Positions 12,761 through 25,078 of a stretch of 64,000 bases of DNA are shown in pieces (positions within the stretch are counted from its first letter, which is position 1; each line of letters starts with the position of its first letter). A model generated the notes under the pieces. It searched no databases. It worked only from the letters and a program-made list of their open reading frames with translations, and was not told the origin of the DNA. Source of the DNA: Euleptes europaea (lineage: Eukaryota; Chordata; Lepidosauria; Squamata; Sphaerodactylidae); the NCBI RefSeq assembly GCF_029931775.1, contig NC_079322.1, positions 22,828,542 to 22,892,541 of the forward strand. Direction: 5' to 3'. The translations under genes and the position numbers were made by a program.

Positions 12761-13612
12761 CAAAATCCAAGATCTAATTTATAAGCTTGGGGCTTACATA
12801 CTGAGATTAATCGCTATTGAAACCTGCTACTGATTTTACCAAATTACAGTGTTGACTATTTCGTACCAGTTCTCTGCTCTCCGAAAAGCTATGGTCTGTC
12901 TCCAATTAAATTTAGGGGAGTTTGGTTTGTATTGAAAATATAAACCCATTGAAAATATGCGTGTGATTTTTCCATATGTTCTCCCACTGAAGTTCTCCCT
13001 CTTAACATTCCAAACTGCCACGTCTTCTGTAGAGAGAAGGGCAGGCCATTGACAGTGATTGGGGGCGGGGGGATGAATCAAAGCGTGCTGATGCTGGCAA
13101 AGGATAGCTGGCCCAGAAATCCCTTGGGAACCTCTCACATGGGGGACAACTAAAGTCACTGTGATCTAACAAAAATGAAAGAACCTGGTAGAGTAAGTGC
13201 AGCCACCAAAGGGAAGTTAATCCTGACACCAGGTGAATTCTGACATTTTATTTTACAGGCCGTGTACATTTTCGTTCTGGGTGTCATTGCATATTGCCAG
13301 ACTTTTTTTTATCCGTCTTGCCCTTACAGACCATTATTTTGTTTTCTATTGCCCCTTTAAATTCCCAACAAATAGATCCTGAACGGATAAGTTGGCAAAT
13401 CACCAGGGTGCTGGAGGAAGAATTTGGAATCAGTCTGATAAAAGGGGGGAAGGGAAAAATGACCTGTTCTGTATAGTAAGCCTGACTATGTAAGAAAAAT
13501 TAACCCTCAGTTAACTCATCTATCTAGATCATCTGTGGTCATTCTTTTACCACACTAATCACATTGCAATTAAACTGGATTTTTAACGGCTATATTAAAA
13601 GGTACCCTGACC

Positions 13613-13809
13613 TGGATAGCCCCAGGCTAGCCTGATCTTGTAAGATCTCAGCTGCTAAGCAGGGTCAACCCTAGTTAGTATTTGGATGGGTGACCTCCAA
13701 GATATACCAGGGTTGTAATGTGGAGGCAGACAACGGCAAACCACCGCTGAACGTCTCTTGCCTTGAAAACCCTACAGGGTCGCCATAAGTCAGATTTGAC
13801 TTGAAAACA
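13613..13809 (+). mobile_element. 5S rRNA-derived SINE
   Basis: The clearest 5S-like head in the window: gatctcagctgctaagcagg, then gttagtatttggatgggtga. It is followed by an A-rich tail with cacaaacaaaaa. Confidence 0.85.
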
Positions 13810-14132
13810 CAAACAAAAATCACACAACACAAGCCTTTATTGGCATATACACAAACAAAAATATTAAAAGGTATTTGATAAATATTAATTAGTCTTGTCT
13901 ATAGTTTTTCCAGTCTATTGCTTATTGTCAAAATTCCTCTTGTGTTGCTACTCACTATCATGCCCATTTTACAGATGGGGAGTTGAGAGATAGTGAGTAG
14001 CCTAGCCTACCAGGAAGCCACACCATAAATACATCTCCACTACAGACCAACTGGTTTAACAATCATTCCATTAACCTGAGTTCATGCAGGCTCAACTCCA
14101 CATCTTTATCCGTTTCGAAACAAGACCAATAG

Positions 14133-14218
14133 TGCAATCCTAAAGAGAGTTACTCCAGTCTACGCCCATTCATCTCAATGGGCTTAAACTGGAGTAACTG
14201 CATAGGATTGCGCTGCAA
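14133..14218. repeat. Short palindromic repeat (MITE-like)
   Basis: The sequence from gtgcaatcctaaagagagtt to taactgcataggattgcgct is an imperfect inverted repeat centred on cccattcatctcaatgggct. A second, more decayed copy lies 315 bases downstream. Confidence 0.6.
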
Positions 14219-14237
14219 GTCTATAACCTAGTTAAAG

Positions 14238-14325
14238 TGAAGAATTTAGGTTTTGCATTCAGATGGTCCCAGGTTCAATTGTTAGCATCTCCAATCAGGA
14301 AGTAGATGTCACATATGGACCTAAG
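14238..14325 (+). mobile_element. tRNA-Ala-like SINE, fragment
   Basis: ttttgcattcagatggtccc followed by aggttcaatt and agcatctccaatcag is a decayed piece of the same SINE as at 62683. Confidence 0.45.
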
Positions 14326-14448
14326 TTAATACCGGCCTATCATATTATATGTCATATTGCAATATAAAGTCGACCTGTTATCAATATGGCCTTGGAATTA
14401 TATAACCTGTAGCCAGTTTACATGAATGAAACCCTATTAGGTGTCATC

Positions 14449-14523
14449 CTCTGCAGATTTGCTCCATTCTAGCCCATTGATTTCCATGGTCTTTGACTGG
14501 AGTAACTCTGTAGTATTGCACCG
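14449..14523. repeat. Short palindromic repeat, second copy
   Basis: Contains ctagcccattgatttccatg and ctggagtaactctgtagtat, homologous to the centre and right arm of the repeat at 14133-14218. Confidence 0.5.
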
Positions 14524-14997
14524 TAAAATGTGGAAATTTGGAGCTGGAGTCTGCATATATTGATAAGGTTGTCCCAGGTAAACAACAGGTGGTGTACTCT
14601 GCAAGGGATCTATAGGTCAAAAGATGGCTGGTAACAATTTCATGAGCAAAACACTGTGATACCTGAAAAATAGATGCGTGATTTTTGCAAAGGGAAAATT
14701 ATATCTATGAGAAATGCTTCCTTTTGTTATCTTCTGATAAAAGCCAACAAAACTTGATTGATAACATAGAGTCTGTGGCCAATTTCACATTGGTTCTTAG
14801 TCCCGGGTTCAATGCTGTTGGGAAGAAGGGTGTTTTTCCTGCAAAAATTTGGATTTTCCAGCCTACATGGCAGCCATTTCCCTTGACACTGTCCCTGTGT
14901 CAGACTTTTTCTACTCCTGCCACTGGGGTGGGGGGTTTATTTTTTAAAATAAAGTGGTAATAGAGTAGTAAAAGAATGACCATGGGTGATCTAGATA

Positions 14998-15206
14998 TAG
15001 GGTTGCCAGCTCCGGGATGGGAAATACCTGGAGATTTTGGGGGCGCCACCTAAGGAGGGCAGGGTTTGAGGAGGGAAGGGACTTCAAGGCCAAAGAGTCC
15101 AATGGCCAAAGCGGCCATTTTCTCCAGGGGAACTGATCTCTGTCACCTGGAGATCAGTTGTAATAGCAGGAGATCTCGAGCCACTACCTGGAGTTTGGCA
15201 ACCCTA
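14998..15206 (-). mobile_element. hAT-like MITE (TAGGG family)
   Basis: Both ends are intact. It is the variant with ccagctccgggatgggaaat at the start. The flanks do not form a convincing octamer duplication. Confidence 0.8.
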
Positions 15207-15735
15207 CAAATGTACTCAGTCTAACCACACGTTCTTCTTCTCAGATTGTTATGAAATCCCTGAGTCTGATCAGACTGGAAAAAAACTGAGTTTTATTCCT
15301 CAAAACCACATTATGTAATCACTCAGTACCCAATTTGTTTGTTTTTTTACTCTTAACTGGTACTTTAGCTCTTCTTTAAATTGGCAACCTACACTGCCAG
15401 CAAGCCTTAAGAGGAAGGCTGGAACTCGTAAAAATGATAAGCACTATTCCAGTCTATACCACTGACAAAAGGGAATCAGCTGGTTCCTGGAGTTCAGGCT
15501 GGGGCTGACATTTCTGTTTTTCATTTTGGAGAAGGAATGTGTGCGATGGCAAGCATCCAACCATCCATGACGATGTGGAATCTGATTCTTCCATTTCCCC
15601 CTCCTGCTTTAGTACTTTGCCCTCCTCCCCCATAATTTTATTCCCGGTAATATAGATCAGCAGCGGCAAGGGGGATATCAGTGGCAATCACCACCACCTC
15701 TTCCGCAAACAGAACTGCATGGTTGGGTACATGCT

Positions 15736-15934
15736 TAGGGTTCCCAACCTCCAGGTACTAGCTGGAGATCTCCTGCTATTACAACTGATCTCCAGCCAAT
15801 ACCCCTGGAGAAAATGGCCCCTTTGGGAATTGGACTCTATGGCATTGAAGTCCCTCCCCTCCCCAAACCCCGCCATCCTCAGGTTTCAACCCAAAAATCT
15901 CCCAACAGTTGCAAAGAGGGACCTGGCAACTCTA
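15736..15934 (+). mobile_element. hAT-like MITE (TAGGG family)
   Basis: Flanked by gtacatgct on both sides (15727-15735 and 15935-15943), a perfect target duplication allowing one ambiguous base at the end. Confidence 0.85.
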
Positions 15935-16148
15935 GTACATGCTAAAAGCCATATAGTAGAAAGTTGTTGCTGAACTTTTAATGTAGAAACTCATATGCAT
16001 AATTTTGTTTTGAGCATAAACAGCTTATATTGATTTACCCACACCAACCAATATAGCACAACATTATCTGACTGGAAGCATTTCTCTAGGATTTTGGATA
16101 GACTTAACGGTGGGAAAAGGCATGTTTGCTTGTGGTCTAGAGTGCAGG

Positions 16149-16339
16149 TAGGGTGGCCAGCTCCGGGTTGGGAAATAACTGGAGATTTTGGGGGTGGAGT
16201 CTGAGGAGGGTGGAGTTTGGAAAGGGGAGGGACTTCAATGCCATAGAGTCCAATTGCCAAAGCAGCCGTTTTCTTCAGGAGAACTGCAGTTGTAATAGTG
16301 AGAGATCTCCATCCACTACCTGGAAGTTGGCAACCCCAA
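16149..16339 (-). mobile_element. hAT-like MITE (TAGGG family)
   Basis: Same variant as 14998-15206, with an internal deletion in the ATCTCTGTCACC region. Confidence 0.75.
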
Positions 16340-16409
16340 GTGTAGGGCTGTTTTAACACAGCTACAAATTCCATCTTTATAGAAGATCAATGAAGCACAG
16401 AAACAGAGT

Positions 16410-16599
16410 CCTGGAGATTTTGGGGGCAGAGCCTGAGGAGGGCAGGGTTTGGGGAGAGGAGGGACTTCAGTGGGGTATAATACCATAGAGTTCACCATCC
16501 AAAGCGGCCATTTTCTCCAGGTGAACTGATCTCTGTCACCTGGAGATGAGTTGTAATCCCAGGAGATCTCCAGCCACAACCTGGAGGCTGGCAACCTTA
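16410..16599 (-). mobile_element. hAT-like MITE, one end missing
   Basis: It starts within the element (ctggagattttgggggcaga) and ends GGCAACCTTA. It belongs to the longer subfamily with a tataatacc insertion also seen at 35 kb. Confidence 0.7.
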
Positions 16600-16872
16600 G
16601 TCACAAGTCTCATGGAGGAATGGAAGTGGATGGCACCAAGGAATGGCATTATACAGCTGTGTAGTGTGTGCCCAAATTGTGCTGTTCTACACCACCGCCA
16701 GGAGATAAACCAAAAGCAGAAAAGTTGAGCTAACATAAAACAACAAAATAGAAGTGTCTTTATTATGTGTACAAATTAATAAAAAAGATTTAAAACTAAA
16801 GCCTCATAGAAACATTAAAACTGCCATATGCAAAAATACAGTTTGGTAACACATATTAACCAGTGTGACCAG

Positions 16873-17081
16873 TAAGGCTACCAGGTCCCTCTTCGCCACC
16901 AGCGGGAGATTTTTGGGGTGGAGCCTGAGGAGGGTGGGTTTGGGGAAGGGAAGAACTTCAATGCCATAGAGTCCAATTGCCAAAGCGGCCATTTTTCTCC
17001 AGGTAATCTGATCTCTATCGGCTGGAGATCAGTTGAATTAGCAGGAGATCTCCTGCTACTACCTGGCAGTTGGCAACCCTA
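16873..17081 (-). mobile_element. hAT-like MITE, perfect 8-bp duplication
   Basis: Flanked by GTGACCAG on both sides (16865-16872 and 17082-17089). The host sequence on its right (acacgttttggccctaaggc) looks like another old repeat that I could not classify. Confidence 0.9.
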
Positions 17082-17089
17082 GTGACCAG

Positions 17090-18465
17090 ACACGTTTTGG
17101 CCCTAAGGCCTTCCTCAGTGGTCTCAGAAAATATATACACAGAGACATCAATAAATGTACAGTTGTTTTTCTACTAACTACAGCCATGAGCAGTACAGTT
17201 GCAGCACTTACCTAAGAGATTGATGGGGGCTCCTTGACAAGTTTAGGGAGGATAAATGTTTTTTGGAGCTTTTAATATATGATTTAACATGCTACCTGCT
17301 CTGGCTTGAAAAACAACTGTACATTTATGTATTTATTAGGGCCGAAAGTGAACCTTTTTGGTTCCTAACTTGTTTTCTGGGTTGGGTTTGGGTCCCTTCT
17401 TTTTTGTTTGAGATAAAGTGAAAGCAACAGATGGGAGAAAATATCACTTCTCCACTAGCTGCCAAGAAATGCTGTTTCTCCCTAAGAATGAGGGGGGAAA
17501 TCACAATGACATCTGTAAGCAGGCTGGCTTTAAAGCACATGGGGGGGGGGTGTATGCACATGTGTGTCAATATCCTGATAATTTAAAGAACAATATGTTA
17601 ATTTGACAGCAAAAGGGCTTGAATTTAGTGGACGGGTGAAGCAGAGAGACTTTCCCCACATCTGACCTTGGCAAATTCTACAACCCTTTTCGCTGCCTCC
17701 AAGGGGAGAAGGGCTGAGATTATTAAAACACAAAGCAGACCGCCATCATTATGCATGGGGGGCTTACCCAGCCACCGCCGCCCCGTTCCCAGCCACTGCT
17801 GGACTGGTCTGAAGGGGAAATATGGGGGGGGGGTGCTCTTCAACTCCACCAATGCACAACACCACTCCCAGCACAAAACCAGAAGTGACACCTTCGGTGT
17901 TTGTCTAAGCGGTCCTTGCTGATGCTAATGGCTGCTGATGGATTTGAATCAGCTACATCTTTGTGCGTGCTCAGTTTCGCAAAAAAACCAAGGCAAACCT
18001 GTTCAGCAGGTGCATCATAAACTAAATAGGCTGGTGATCAGCTCAAGTCTGATTTGACCTCTTTGAAGATGGTAAGATTAACTGTCAAATGCTTTCTTGG
18101 TGAAATCTGCAGCATCCCTGGATTTATCTCTGCTACCAACAGCAGAAGTTGCAAGAAAATTCTAGAATTCCTAACTGGGAAAAGACATTGTTTGGCTGAG
18201 GAACAAAACTGGCACCAGAAGAAGTGTATATGTGCGTGAGGGGAAGGGGGACTCTTAAAATGTCCACGTTTGGATAAATTTTAAGCAAATTTTAGGCATG
18301 CGTGTGTGATGGAAATCACAATCCTCTTCTTCAACATATTTATGAGGTGAAAGCTAATACTGGTACAGTTTCCTATGTATTTTGGTCAGAGAGGAAGACA
18401 TTCCTCTAATTCAGTTGAAAATGAGCCAGTTTGTTTGGTGAAATAATGAAAAGATACTGCTGTGG
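17090..18465. other. Unassigned sequence, possible old repeat at left
   Basis: 17090-17330 (cagacacgttttggccctaa and onward) looks like an old dispersed repeat. The rest shows G-runs near 17540 and 17825 and no recognised gene. Confidence 0.3.
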
Positions 18466-18641
18466 AGCCCTGACCTGGATCGTGGAAGCTAAGCAGGGTC
18501 GGCCCTGGTTAGTATTTGGATGGGAGACCACCAAGGAAATCCAGGGTTGCTGTGCAGAGGAAGGCACTGGCAAACCTCCGAATGTCTCTCGCCTTGAAAA
18601 CCCTATAGGGTTGTCTAACTCGGCTGTGACTTGACAGGGCT
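18466..18641 (+). mobile_element. 5S rRNA-derived SINE
   Basis: The head contains gaagctaagcagggtcggcc and agtatttggatgggagacca, very close to 5S rRNA. The tail is ggctgtgacttgacagggct. Confidence 0.85.
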
Positions 18642-20087
18642 TTCCACCCGCACACTGCTGTGGATACTGCTGTGAAGGGATCCCCCTTCACAGAGTAACA
18701 GAATCTCCTGCGCTTGCTCCAGATGAAGTGAAAGTGGGGAAACAGCACTGTGCCCTGTTGAGGAGCCTTCATTGGCCTTTATTACATTTTGAAACTCAGT
18801 TCCAAAATGGGCGCCTCCATCTAGCAACGTGTCCTGTGCCCCCGCTCACTTCAGAGGAGACCCCACTCTTGCAGTGAAAGAAAACAAGGGGAAAAACAAG
18901 GGGGAGAATTATGTCACAGACGTGGCAATGTCACGTCCAGTCACCACATCCACAATACTTTAGGAATTTCTCCAATCTCTGTGGTCTTTACCATAAAAAT
19001 TGGAAGGATTCCAACAGTGACATGTGATGTGACCCAGAAGTGACATCACGGTGACTCTCTGCTTCCCTTTCCCCCCCCCAAAAAAAAGCTCTAAGGGTTG
19101 CCAGGCATAGTGGCATGAGTACCAATCAGATGGATCAAGATCAGTAGAAAGGAGTGAAATGGTTCTTCCATCTGACTCCCCGCCAGTTTCCAGATAACCA
19201 TTTTAACCAATGAGTTTAACACAACCGCTGATGGAGCAGGCCAAGATGTGGATGATAAAGCAATACTCTGATCACACTGTATCAATACAGAAAGAATTTT
19301 TGTCTGTTCAGTATGACTTTCTGTTTTGGTGAAGCTTCCAAACTTCCTAAAACCTGGCCAATGTTGATGAATCTCTAATTCTGGGCCAGTGCCACAGGTA
19401 GAACTACAAACCCGCCACCAGATTCCATATTAAGACAGAATTCTGCAGCATTCCTGTGGCTTTACCAAAGGTAGATGTTCTTGAGCAATGGGTCACCCAT
19501 TAACAGATTGAGCCTGTTCACCAGGTTGGTTTCCACATCTGCGCATGCGCAGACAGGAACATTGATTAATGAACTTAATTTCCTTCGATCAGTTGTTCGA
19601 AGGTAGTTGTTTAAAGGAGGGATTACAATCACATAGAAATAAATATTGGCACGTAAAAATAAGCAGCAAAGTTAAAGGCTGCCAGTCAGTTTGGATCTGT
19701 CGTAGTTTGCATATGCGTATTCATCCTCGCTCAACCTTGTGGGAATTGTTGTTTATTTTCCTCCACATCATTAAAATGCTTTATGGGGGCGGAGGGTTGA
19801 ATTGTAAATATAATAAAGGGCTGCCTGGCACATGGAGCATGCACAAACAAGTAAACTGTTGGAACACCTCAACTGCGCCAGTCAGGAAAAAATGCTGCCA
19901 TGCCATTACTGTCTCGGGGGGTTCTCTTTTGAAGTCCTGGCATTTCCTTGGCAACCAGTCATGTCTTGCTTGGAAAAAAAGTTGCCAAGCACGGTGCTAG
20001 GGCAGGCAATGAATACTACGGGTACATAAGACAAGCTGATCTGAGGCTTGCCTTGTTGCAGCAGTCAAGCAAAATAGCAGCCTAATA
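18642..20087. other. Unassigned sequence
   Basis: No gene or repeat recognised. The 143-codon plus frame at 19569-20000 has no known similarity. Confidence 0.3.
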
Positions 20088-20275
20088 GTACAAGGCTATT
20101 CAGATCTCACCAGAGCTTAGAAGCGAAGCAGGCTCAGCTTAGTACTTGGATGGGAGACCACTAAGGAAGACCAGGGTTGCTATGCTGCAGAGGACGACAA
20201 TGGCAACCCACCTCTGAACATCTCTTGCCTGGAAAACTTCACGAGTCACCATGAGTCAGTTACAAATTGATAGCA
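20088..20275 (+). mobile_element. 5S rRNA-derived SINE (start of tandem array)
   Basis: It has the complete 5S-like head cagatctcaccagagcttag and the body up to gagtcaccatgagtcagtta. Its 3' two thirds are repeated downstream in the 263-bp array. Confidence 0.8.
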
Positions 20276-20930
20276 AGCAATTATGATTATGAAGTTGTCA
20301 GCTTTTGGAAGCCCAGGCGATATCACTGCTGTAAGACTCCATTTCTAGTAAAGAGGTAATAGCTGCTTTTATTTACTTATTTATTAAGATATTTACAGCC
20401 ATGGTTGGTACTTGGATGGGAGACCACTAAGGAAGACCAGGGTTGCTATGCAGAGGACGGCAATGGCAACCCACCTCTGAACATCTCTTGCCTTGAAAAC
20501 TTCACGAGTCACCATGAGTCAGTTACAAATTGATAGCAAGCAATTATGATTAAGAAGTTGTCAGCTTTTGGAAGCCCAGGCGATATCACTGCTGTAAGAC
20601 TCCATTTCTAGTACAGAGGTAATAGCTGCTTTTATTTACTTATTTATTAAGATATTTACAGCCATGGTTGGTACTTGGATGGGAGACCACTAAGGAAGAC
20701 CAGGGTTGCTATGCAGAGGACGGCAATGGCAACCCACCTCTGAACATCTCTTGCCTTGAAAACTTCATGAGTCACTATGACGCAGTTACAAATTGATAGC
20801 ACACAATTATATTTGTGAAGGTGTCAACTTTTGGAACCACTGATGATATCACTGCTGTAAGACTCCATTTCTAGTACAGAGGCAATTGTTGCTTTTATTT
20901 ACTTATTTGCTAAGATATGTACATGCCACT
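20141..20930 (+). repeat. 263-bp tandem repeat, three units
   Basis: Each unit joins the 3' part of a 5S-type SINE (from ttggatgggagaccactaag) to a unique flank of about 120 bases (cagcttttggaagcccaggc, gctgtaagactccatttcta, tttatttacttatttattaa). The marker cagttac recurs at 20257, 20520 and 20783. Units one and two are nearly identical and the third is clearly more diverged. Confidence 0.85.
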
Positions 20931-21182
20931 CTTCTCCCCAATGAGGACTGAACTACAACATTGTTCTCCCCTCTTCCATGATATCCTCACAACAGCAATC
21001 CTACAACATTGTTCTCCCCTCTTCCATGTTATGCTCACAACAGCAATCCTACAAGGTAGAATATGTTGAGAGACAGTGACTGCCCCAAGGTTACCCAGAG
21101 AGCATCCATGGTAGAGAGGAGATTTGAACCTGGGCCTCCCTGATACTACTCCAACACTCTTACGATGTCACCATGCTAGATT
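20910..21182 (-). mobile_element. Sauria-type SINE with internal 49-bp duplication
   Basis: The complement shows the head (catggtgacatcgtaagagt) and box B ggttcaaatctcc. A block with acaacattgttctcccctct and cacaacagcaatcct occurs twice in tandem between about 20953 and 21049. Confidence 0.75.
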
Positions 21183-21847
21183 TGCACAGGGGCTAAAGCA
21201 ACCTCACTGACTGACTTTGCTCCTTTTTACCCTACACTGGTTTCTCTGCTTGATCACCAGCCAAGCTCAGTTTGGTTCCCAGCTGGCTGTTGAGGACTTA
21301 AACAGGAAAAGCAAACCAGTAGGTCTTGCTGCTCCTCAAAAGGTTTGTTCCCTGGTTTGGAGCTGGGCCCTGGCAACTTTCTCCACCTTCCTACTTGAGT
21401 TCTTATTTCTATTTTCTCTGGTTCAACAGTGAAAAATCTCTGTAAAGAGATCCAGTGATTAGATGGACACATCCTTCATCTTCCTTGGTTAGAAGAAAAC
21501 ACTTCACTTAGTGGAAGAGATTTACGGTACTGGATCCAACCCAATGACTGTGATAGTAGAGGCATAAGAACATTACAAGAGTCCTGCTGGATCCGGTCAG
21601 TGGTCCATCTAGTCTAGCATCCTGTTTTACACAGCAGCCAAGCAGTTGGCCCAGAAGGCCAACAAACAGGATGCAGAGGCCAAGGCCTTCCCCTGATGTT
21701 GCTTCCTTCCATGAGTATTTGGAGATTGACTGCCTCTGGGTGTGAAGGTTCCTTGTAGTCACCATGGCTAGTAATCACTGAGTGCTTCTCCTCCATGAAT
21801 CTAATTCCCTTCCAAAGCCATCCATGTTTGAGGTCATCACTATGGCC

Positions 21848-22056
21848 TAGGGTTGCCAACCTCCAGGCACTAGCTGGAAATCTCCTACTATTACAACTGA
21901 TCTCCTGCCGATAGAGATCAGTTCCCCTGGAGAAAATGGCCACTTTGGCAATTGAACTCTATGGCCTTGAAGTCCCTCCCCTTCCCAAACCCTGCCCTCT
22001 TCATGCTCTACCCCAAAAACCTCCCACTGGTGGCGAAGAGGGACCTGGCAACCCTA
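21848..22056 (+). mobile_element. hAT-like MITE inside CR1
   Basis: Flanked by ctatggcc and ctacggcc (7 of 8). CR1 homology continues across the insertion, which dates it after the CR1. Confidence 0.88.
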
Positions 22057-22807
22057 CTACGGCCAATGGCAGTGAATTTAATCACTCATTGACTAAATAA
22101 GTGTTTCTTTTTTGTCCATCCTGAATCTATTGCCCATCAACTACATTGGGTGCCCCTGAGTTCTAATATTATGGGAAGGGGTGTGTCTCTCTATCCACTT
22201 CCTATACCCCACGAACAATTTTAGAAACCTCTGCCATTACCTCATTAGTTAACTTCTTTCTGAACTTTAAAGTTTCTCTTTATCCTTCCCTCATAGGAAC
22301 AGTGTCCCAACCCCTAAATCATCTTGGCTGCCCTCTTCTGTACTTTTTCCAGCTTTGCAATATCCTTTATGAGATCTAGTGAGGAGAACTGTACATGTAT
22401 TCTAAAGGAAGCTATACAAGAACATTATAGTATTGGCCATTTTATTTTCAGTTCATTTCCTAATAATCTTCTGCAGCACAGAGTTTTCCTTTTTCACTGC
22501 TGCTACACACTGAGTCAACATTTTCATTGAGCTATCCATTACAACCCTAAGATTTCTTTCCATCTCAGTCAGTTCAGACCCCATTCGCATATATTTAAGG
22601 TTAGATTTTTTTTGTTTTTACTGTACTTCACCTACACTTATCTACACTGAATTTAATTTGCCACCTTGTTGACCACTCACCCAGTATAGAAAGATCCTCC
22701 CGGAGTTCTCCACAATCTACATTGGTTTTCACCATCCTGAATAATCCACAGACTCAGCCACCACACTGATAGCCCCAATTCCAAATAATATATGAATGAA
22801 TTAAATA

Positions 22808-22946
22808 TATACCTGAAGAAGTGAGCTGTGGATCATGAAAACTCACATCCTGCCAGAAATTTTGTTAGTCTTTCAGGTGCTACTGGACTCTTGCTCTTTT
22901 CTACTGCTAGTGACAGACTAACTTGGCTACCCATCGTTAAATATGT
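22808..22946 (+). mobile_element. Short retroposon, 21-bp target duplication
   Basis: It begins tacctgaagaagtgagctgt and ends in a short A-rich tail continued after the LTR at 23813-23820. Perfect 21-bp direct repeats at 22787-22807 and 23821-23841 flank the whole insert, which marks LINE-mediated insertion. The same sequence type recurs at 51660. I recognise it as a widespread reptile repeat but do not assign a family name. Confidence 0.7.
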
Positions 22947-22951
22947 ATGAT

Positions 22952-23807
22952 TGTCATGGGGCAGCCTGCTGAGGCTTCCTCAGACAAAGAGGACCTTGAA
23001 GCAGCAAGCAGTGGAAGAGAGGAACAGTAGCAAGCTCGGCAGGCACAGGCGGATTAATGTCCCCCATGCCTACAACCACCCAGGGCCAAGGACTCACCTG
23101 TGTCCAGCAGCAGCTCTCCACAGCCACTGGAACAGTGGTGCCAAAGATGCAGAACACTCCTACTTGAGCGTAGGAGTGCTAGATTACAAGCACTCTGAAG
23201 AACACTGCCTCTGACAGCAATGAGAATAATGAATTCCCTCCAGGAGAGAGTGCTGAGTCAGAGGAACCTACAACAGCTGGTTCCTCTTAGGCTTATTTAA
23301 GCAGACACTGGCATCCAGGCTGATGTGGGAACAACTTGTTACTACCACCCTGTGTTCTTGTGGCTCTCTGATCACTTCTGAGAGCTAGTGTGGTGTAGTG
23401 GTTAAGAGCGGTGGTTTGGAGTGGTGGACTCTGATGGTGAACTGGGTTTGATTCCCCACTCCTCCACATGAGCGGTGGAGACTAATCTGGTGAACTGGAT
23501 TTGTTTCCCAGCTCCTACACACGAAGCCAGCTGGGTGACCTTGGACTAGTCATACTCTCTCAGCCCCACCTACCCCACAGGGTGTCTGTTGTGGGGAGGG
23601 GAAGGGACGGTGATTGTAAGCCGGTTTGAGTCTCCCTTAAGTGGGAGAGAAAGTCGGCACATAAAAACCAACTCTTCTTCTTCTTGTGCCTTTGACCTTG
23701 GAACGGACTGACTTGGCATTTGGACTTCGCTTCTGATATTGACTCTCAGACTGCTGTCTGACTTCACTACCTGCTTCTGGCCCTCAGGTCTGCTGGCATT
23801 CAGGACA
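22952..23807 (+). mobile_element. Solo LTR (fossil) with a SINE inside
   Basis: It starts TGTCATGG and ends CAGGACA, and is flanked on both sides by ATGAT (22947-22951 and 23808-23812), a perfect 5-bp target duplication. No coding interior is seen. A TTC-tailed SINE (23383-23694) accounts for about 310 of the 856 bases. It is inserted in the tail of a short retroposon that is itself inside CR1. Orientation is not certain and the family is unassigned. Confidence 0.65.
23383..23694 (+). mobile_element. TTC-tailed SINE inside the solo LTR
   Basis: Full length, from the head agctagtgtggtgtagtggt to a TTCTTCTTC tail. It is the youngest layer of the 21.5-24.4 kb nest. Confidence 0.88.
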
Positions 23808-25078
23808 ATGATTGAAATTAAATATATGAATGAATTAAATAGCACTGTACGGATCTTTGTGGGGCCCCACCACTTGGTTCCTTCCCCTGCCAGAACTGTC
23901 CGTTTATTCCTACACCCCGTCACTTAACCAATTTCAATCCCATGATTGCTAAGTTTATTCAGGAGTCTTTGGTGAAGCACCTTGTCAAAAGACTTTTAGA
24001 AGCCCAAATATATGATGTCTACCAAATCACCCTTATTCTGATATTTATTAACCTTCTCAAAGATCTCCCAAAGCTTGGTGAGGCAGGACTTCCCTTCTCA
24101 GAAGCTATGCTGATTTTCCCTCAGTATGTTTTGTTTCTCTATGTGTTTAATAATTCTATCTTTGATTATAGTTTCTACTAATTTATCTGAAACAGATATT
24201 AAGCTAACTGGGCAGTAATTTCCTGGATATCCTTTCGACCCCTTTTTAAAAATCTGTGTAACATTTGCTACTTTCCAGCCCTCTGGCACAAAGACTGATT
24301 TTAGTGACAAGTTCCATATACTGGTCAGTAAATCAACCCTCTTCCTATTCTTATGAAATAAAGGAAGGGGTTTTTTTAGGGTTGAAGAGTGCGCAGTGCA
24401 CACATATAGAGAGGTTTGTCATAGCAAACAGCAGCTCAAATTTGTTTTTACAGAAGCTGGATCCCAAATGCAAGTTATTCCGTGGATTTTTTCAAATAAT
24501 TATTATGGACTCATTTTCTTCAAAATGTACAGCCATCGTTTAATACCAATTTAACATGCAAAGTTAAATGCTTTGAGACAACCCTTCCTTGCCTCCATTG
24601 CAACCATGCCAACTTCTCCAAAGCGTATTCATTCTCAACACCTCTTTCTCAACTTTCAGAGCAGGGCAACAAAGAGCTTACTTTGGCAGAGAAACTCTAC
24701 GTGTCAGATTGTAGATGGATGCCAGAGTATATTTTTTGAATGGAGTACAGAACTAAATCTTGGGATGCAATACAAACCAACCACTCCACTGGTTTGAATG
24801 GCAAACCGGTCTAAATGGCAGGAAGTGTTTTGCGCATTCCCCCAAAACCCTTAAAGTCCTTTGGCAACACTGAGATGGTGGTTGTCTAGCTGGATTATTT
24901 GGGGCATGCCCATTCCCAGATGGGCCACTCATTTACCCTCCCTAACATTTTTTTTAACAAACAGGTTTTTGTGATATGCCTGTTTTCATTGAAACATTTC
25001 TGTTCCTTGCCCAGAATCTCCTCCCCCATACACGTTGGATTCTTCTAGAGAGTGTTGTTAACCTAATCAGGTGCAGAG

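Larger units (their letters stand above)
21553..24370 (-). mobile_element. CR1 LINE fragment, carrying nested insertions
   Basis: CR1 sequence on the minus strand starts with its 3' end at 21553 and reaches an RT frame at 24098-24403 with FKKGSKGYPGNYCPVSLISVSDK. It is interrupted by a hAT copy (21848-22056) and by a retroposon/LTR/SINE stack (22808-23820). CR1 homology resumes after 23841. The CR1 itself is more diverged than the 55 kb copy. Confidence 0.8.

Noticed and set aside
13613-13730. 5S rRNA gene
   Set aside because: Only the internal part resembles 5S rRNA, and SINE body and tail follow, so it is a SINE.
19569-20000. 143-codon plus-strand frame
   Set aside because: No domain, no repeat partner and unremarkable composition; taken as chance.
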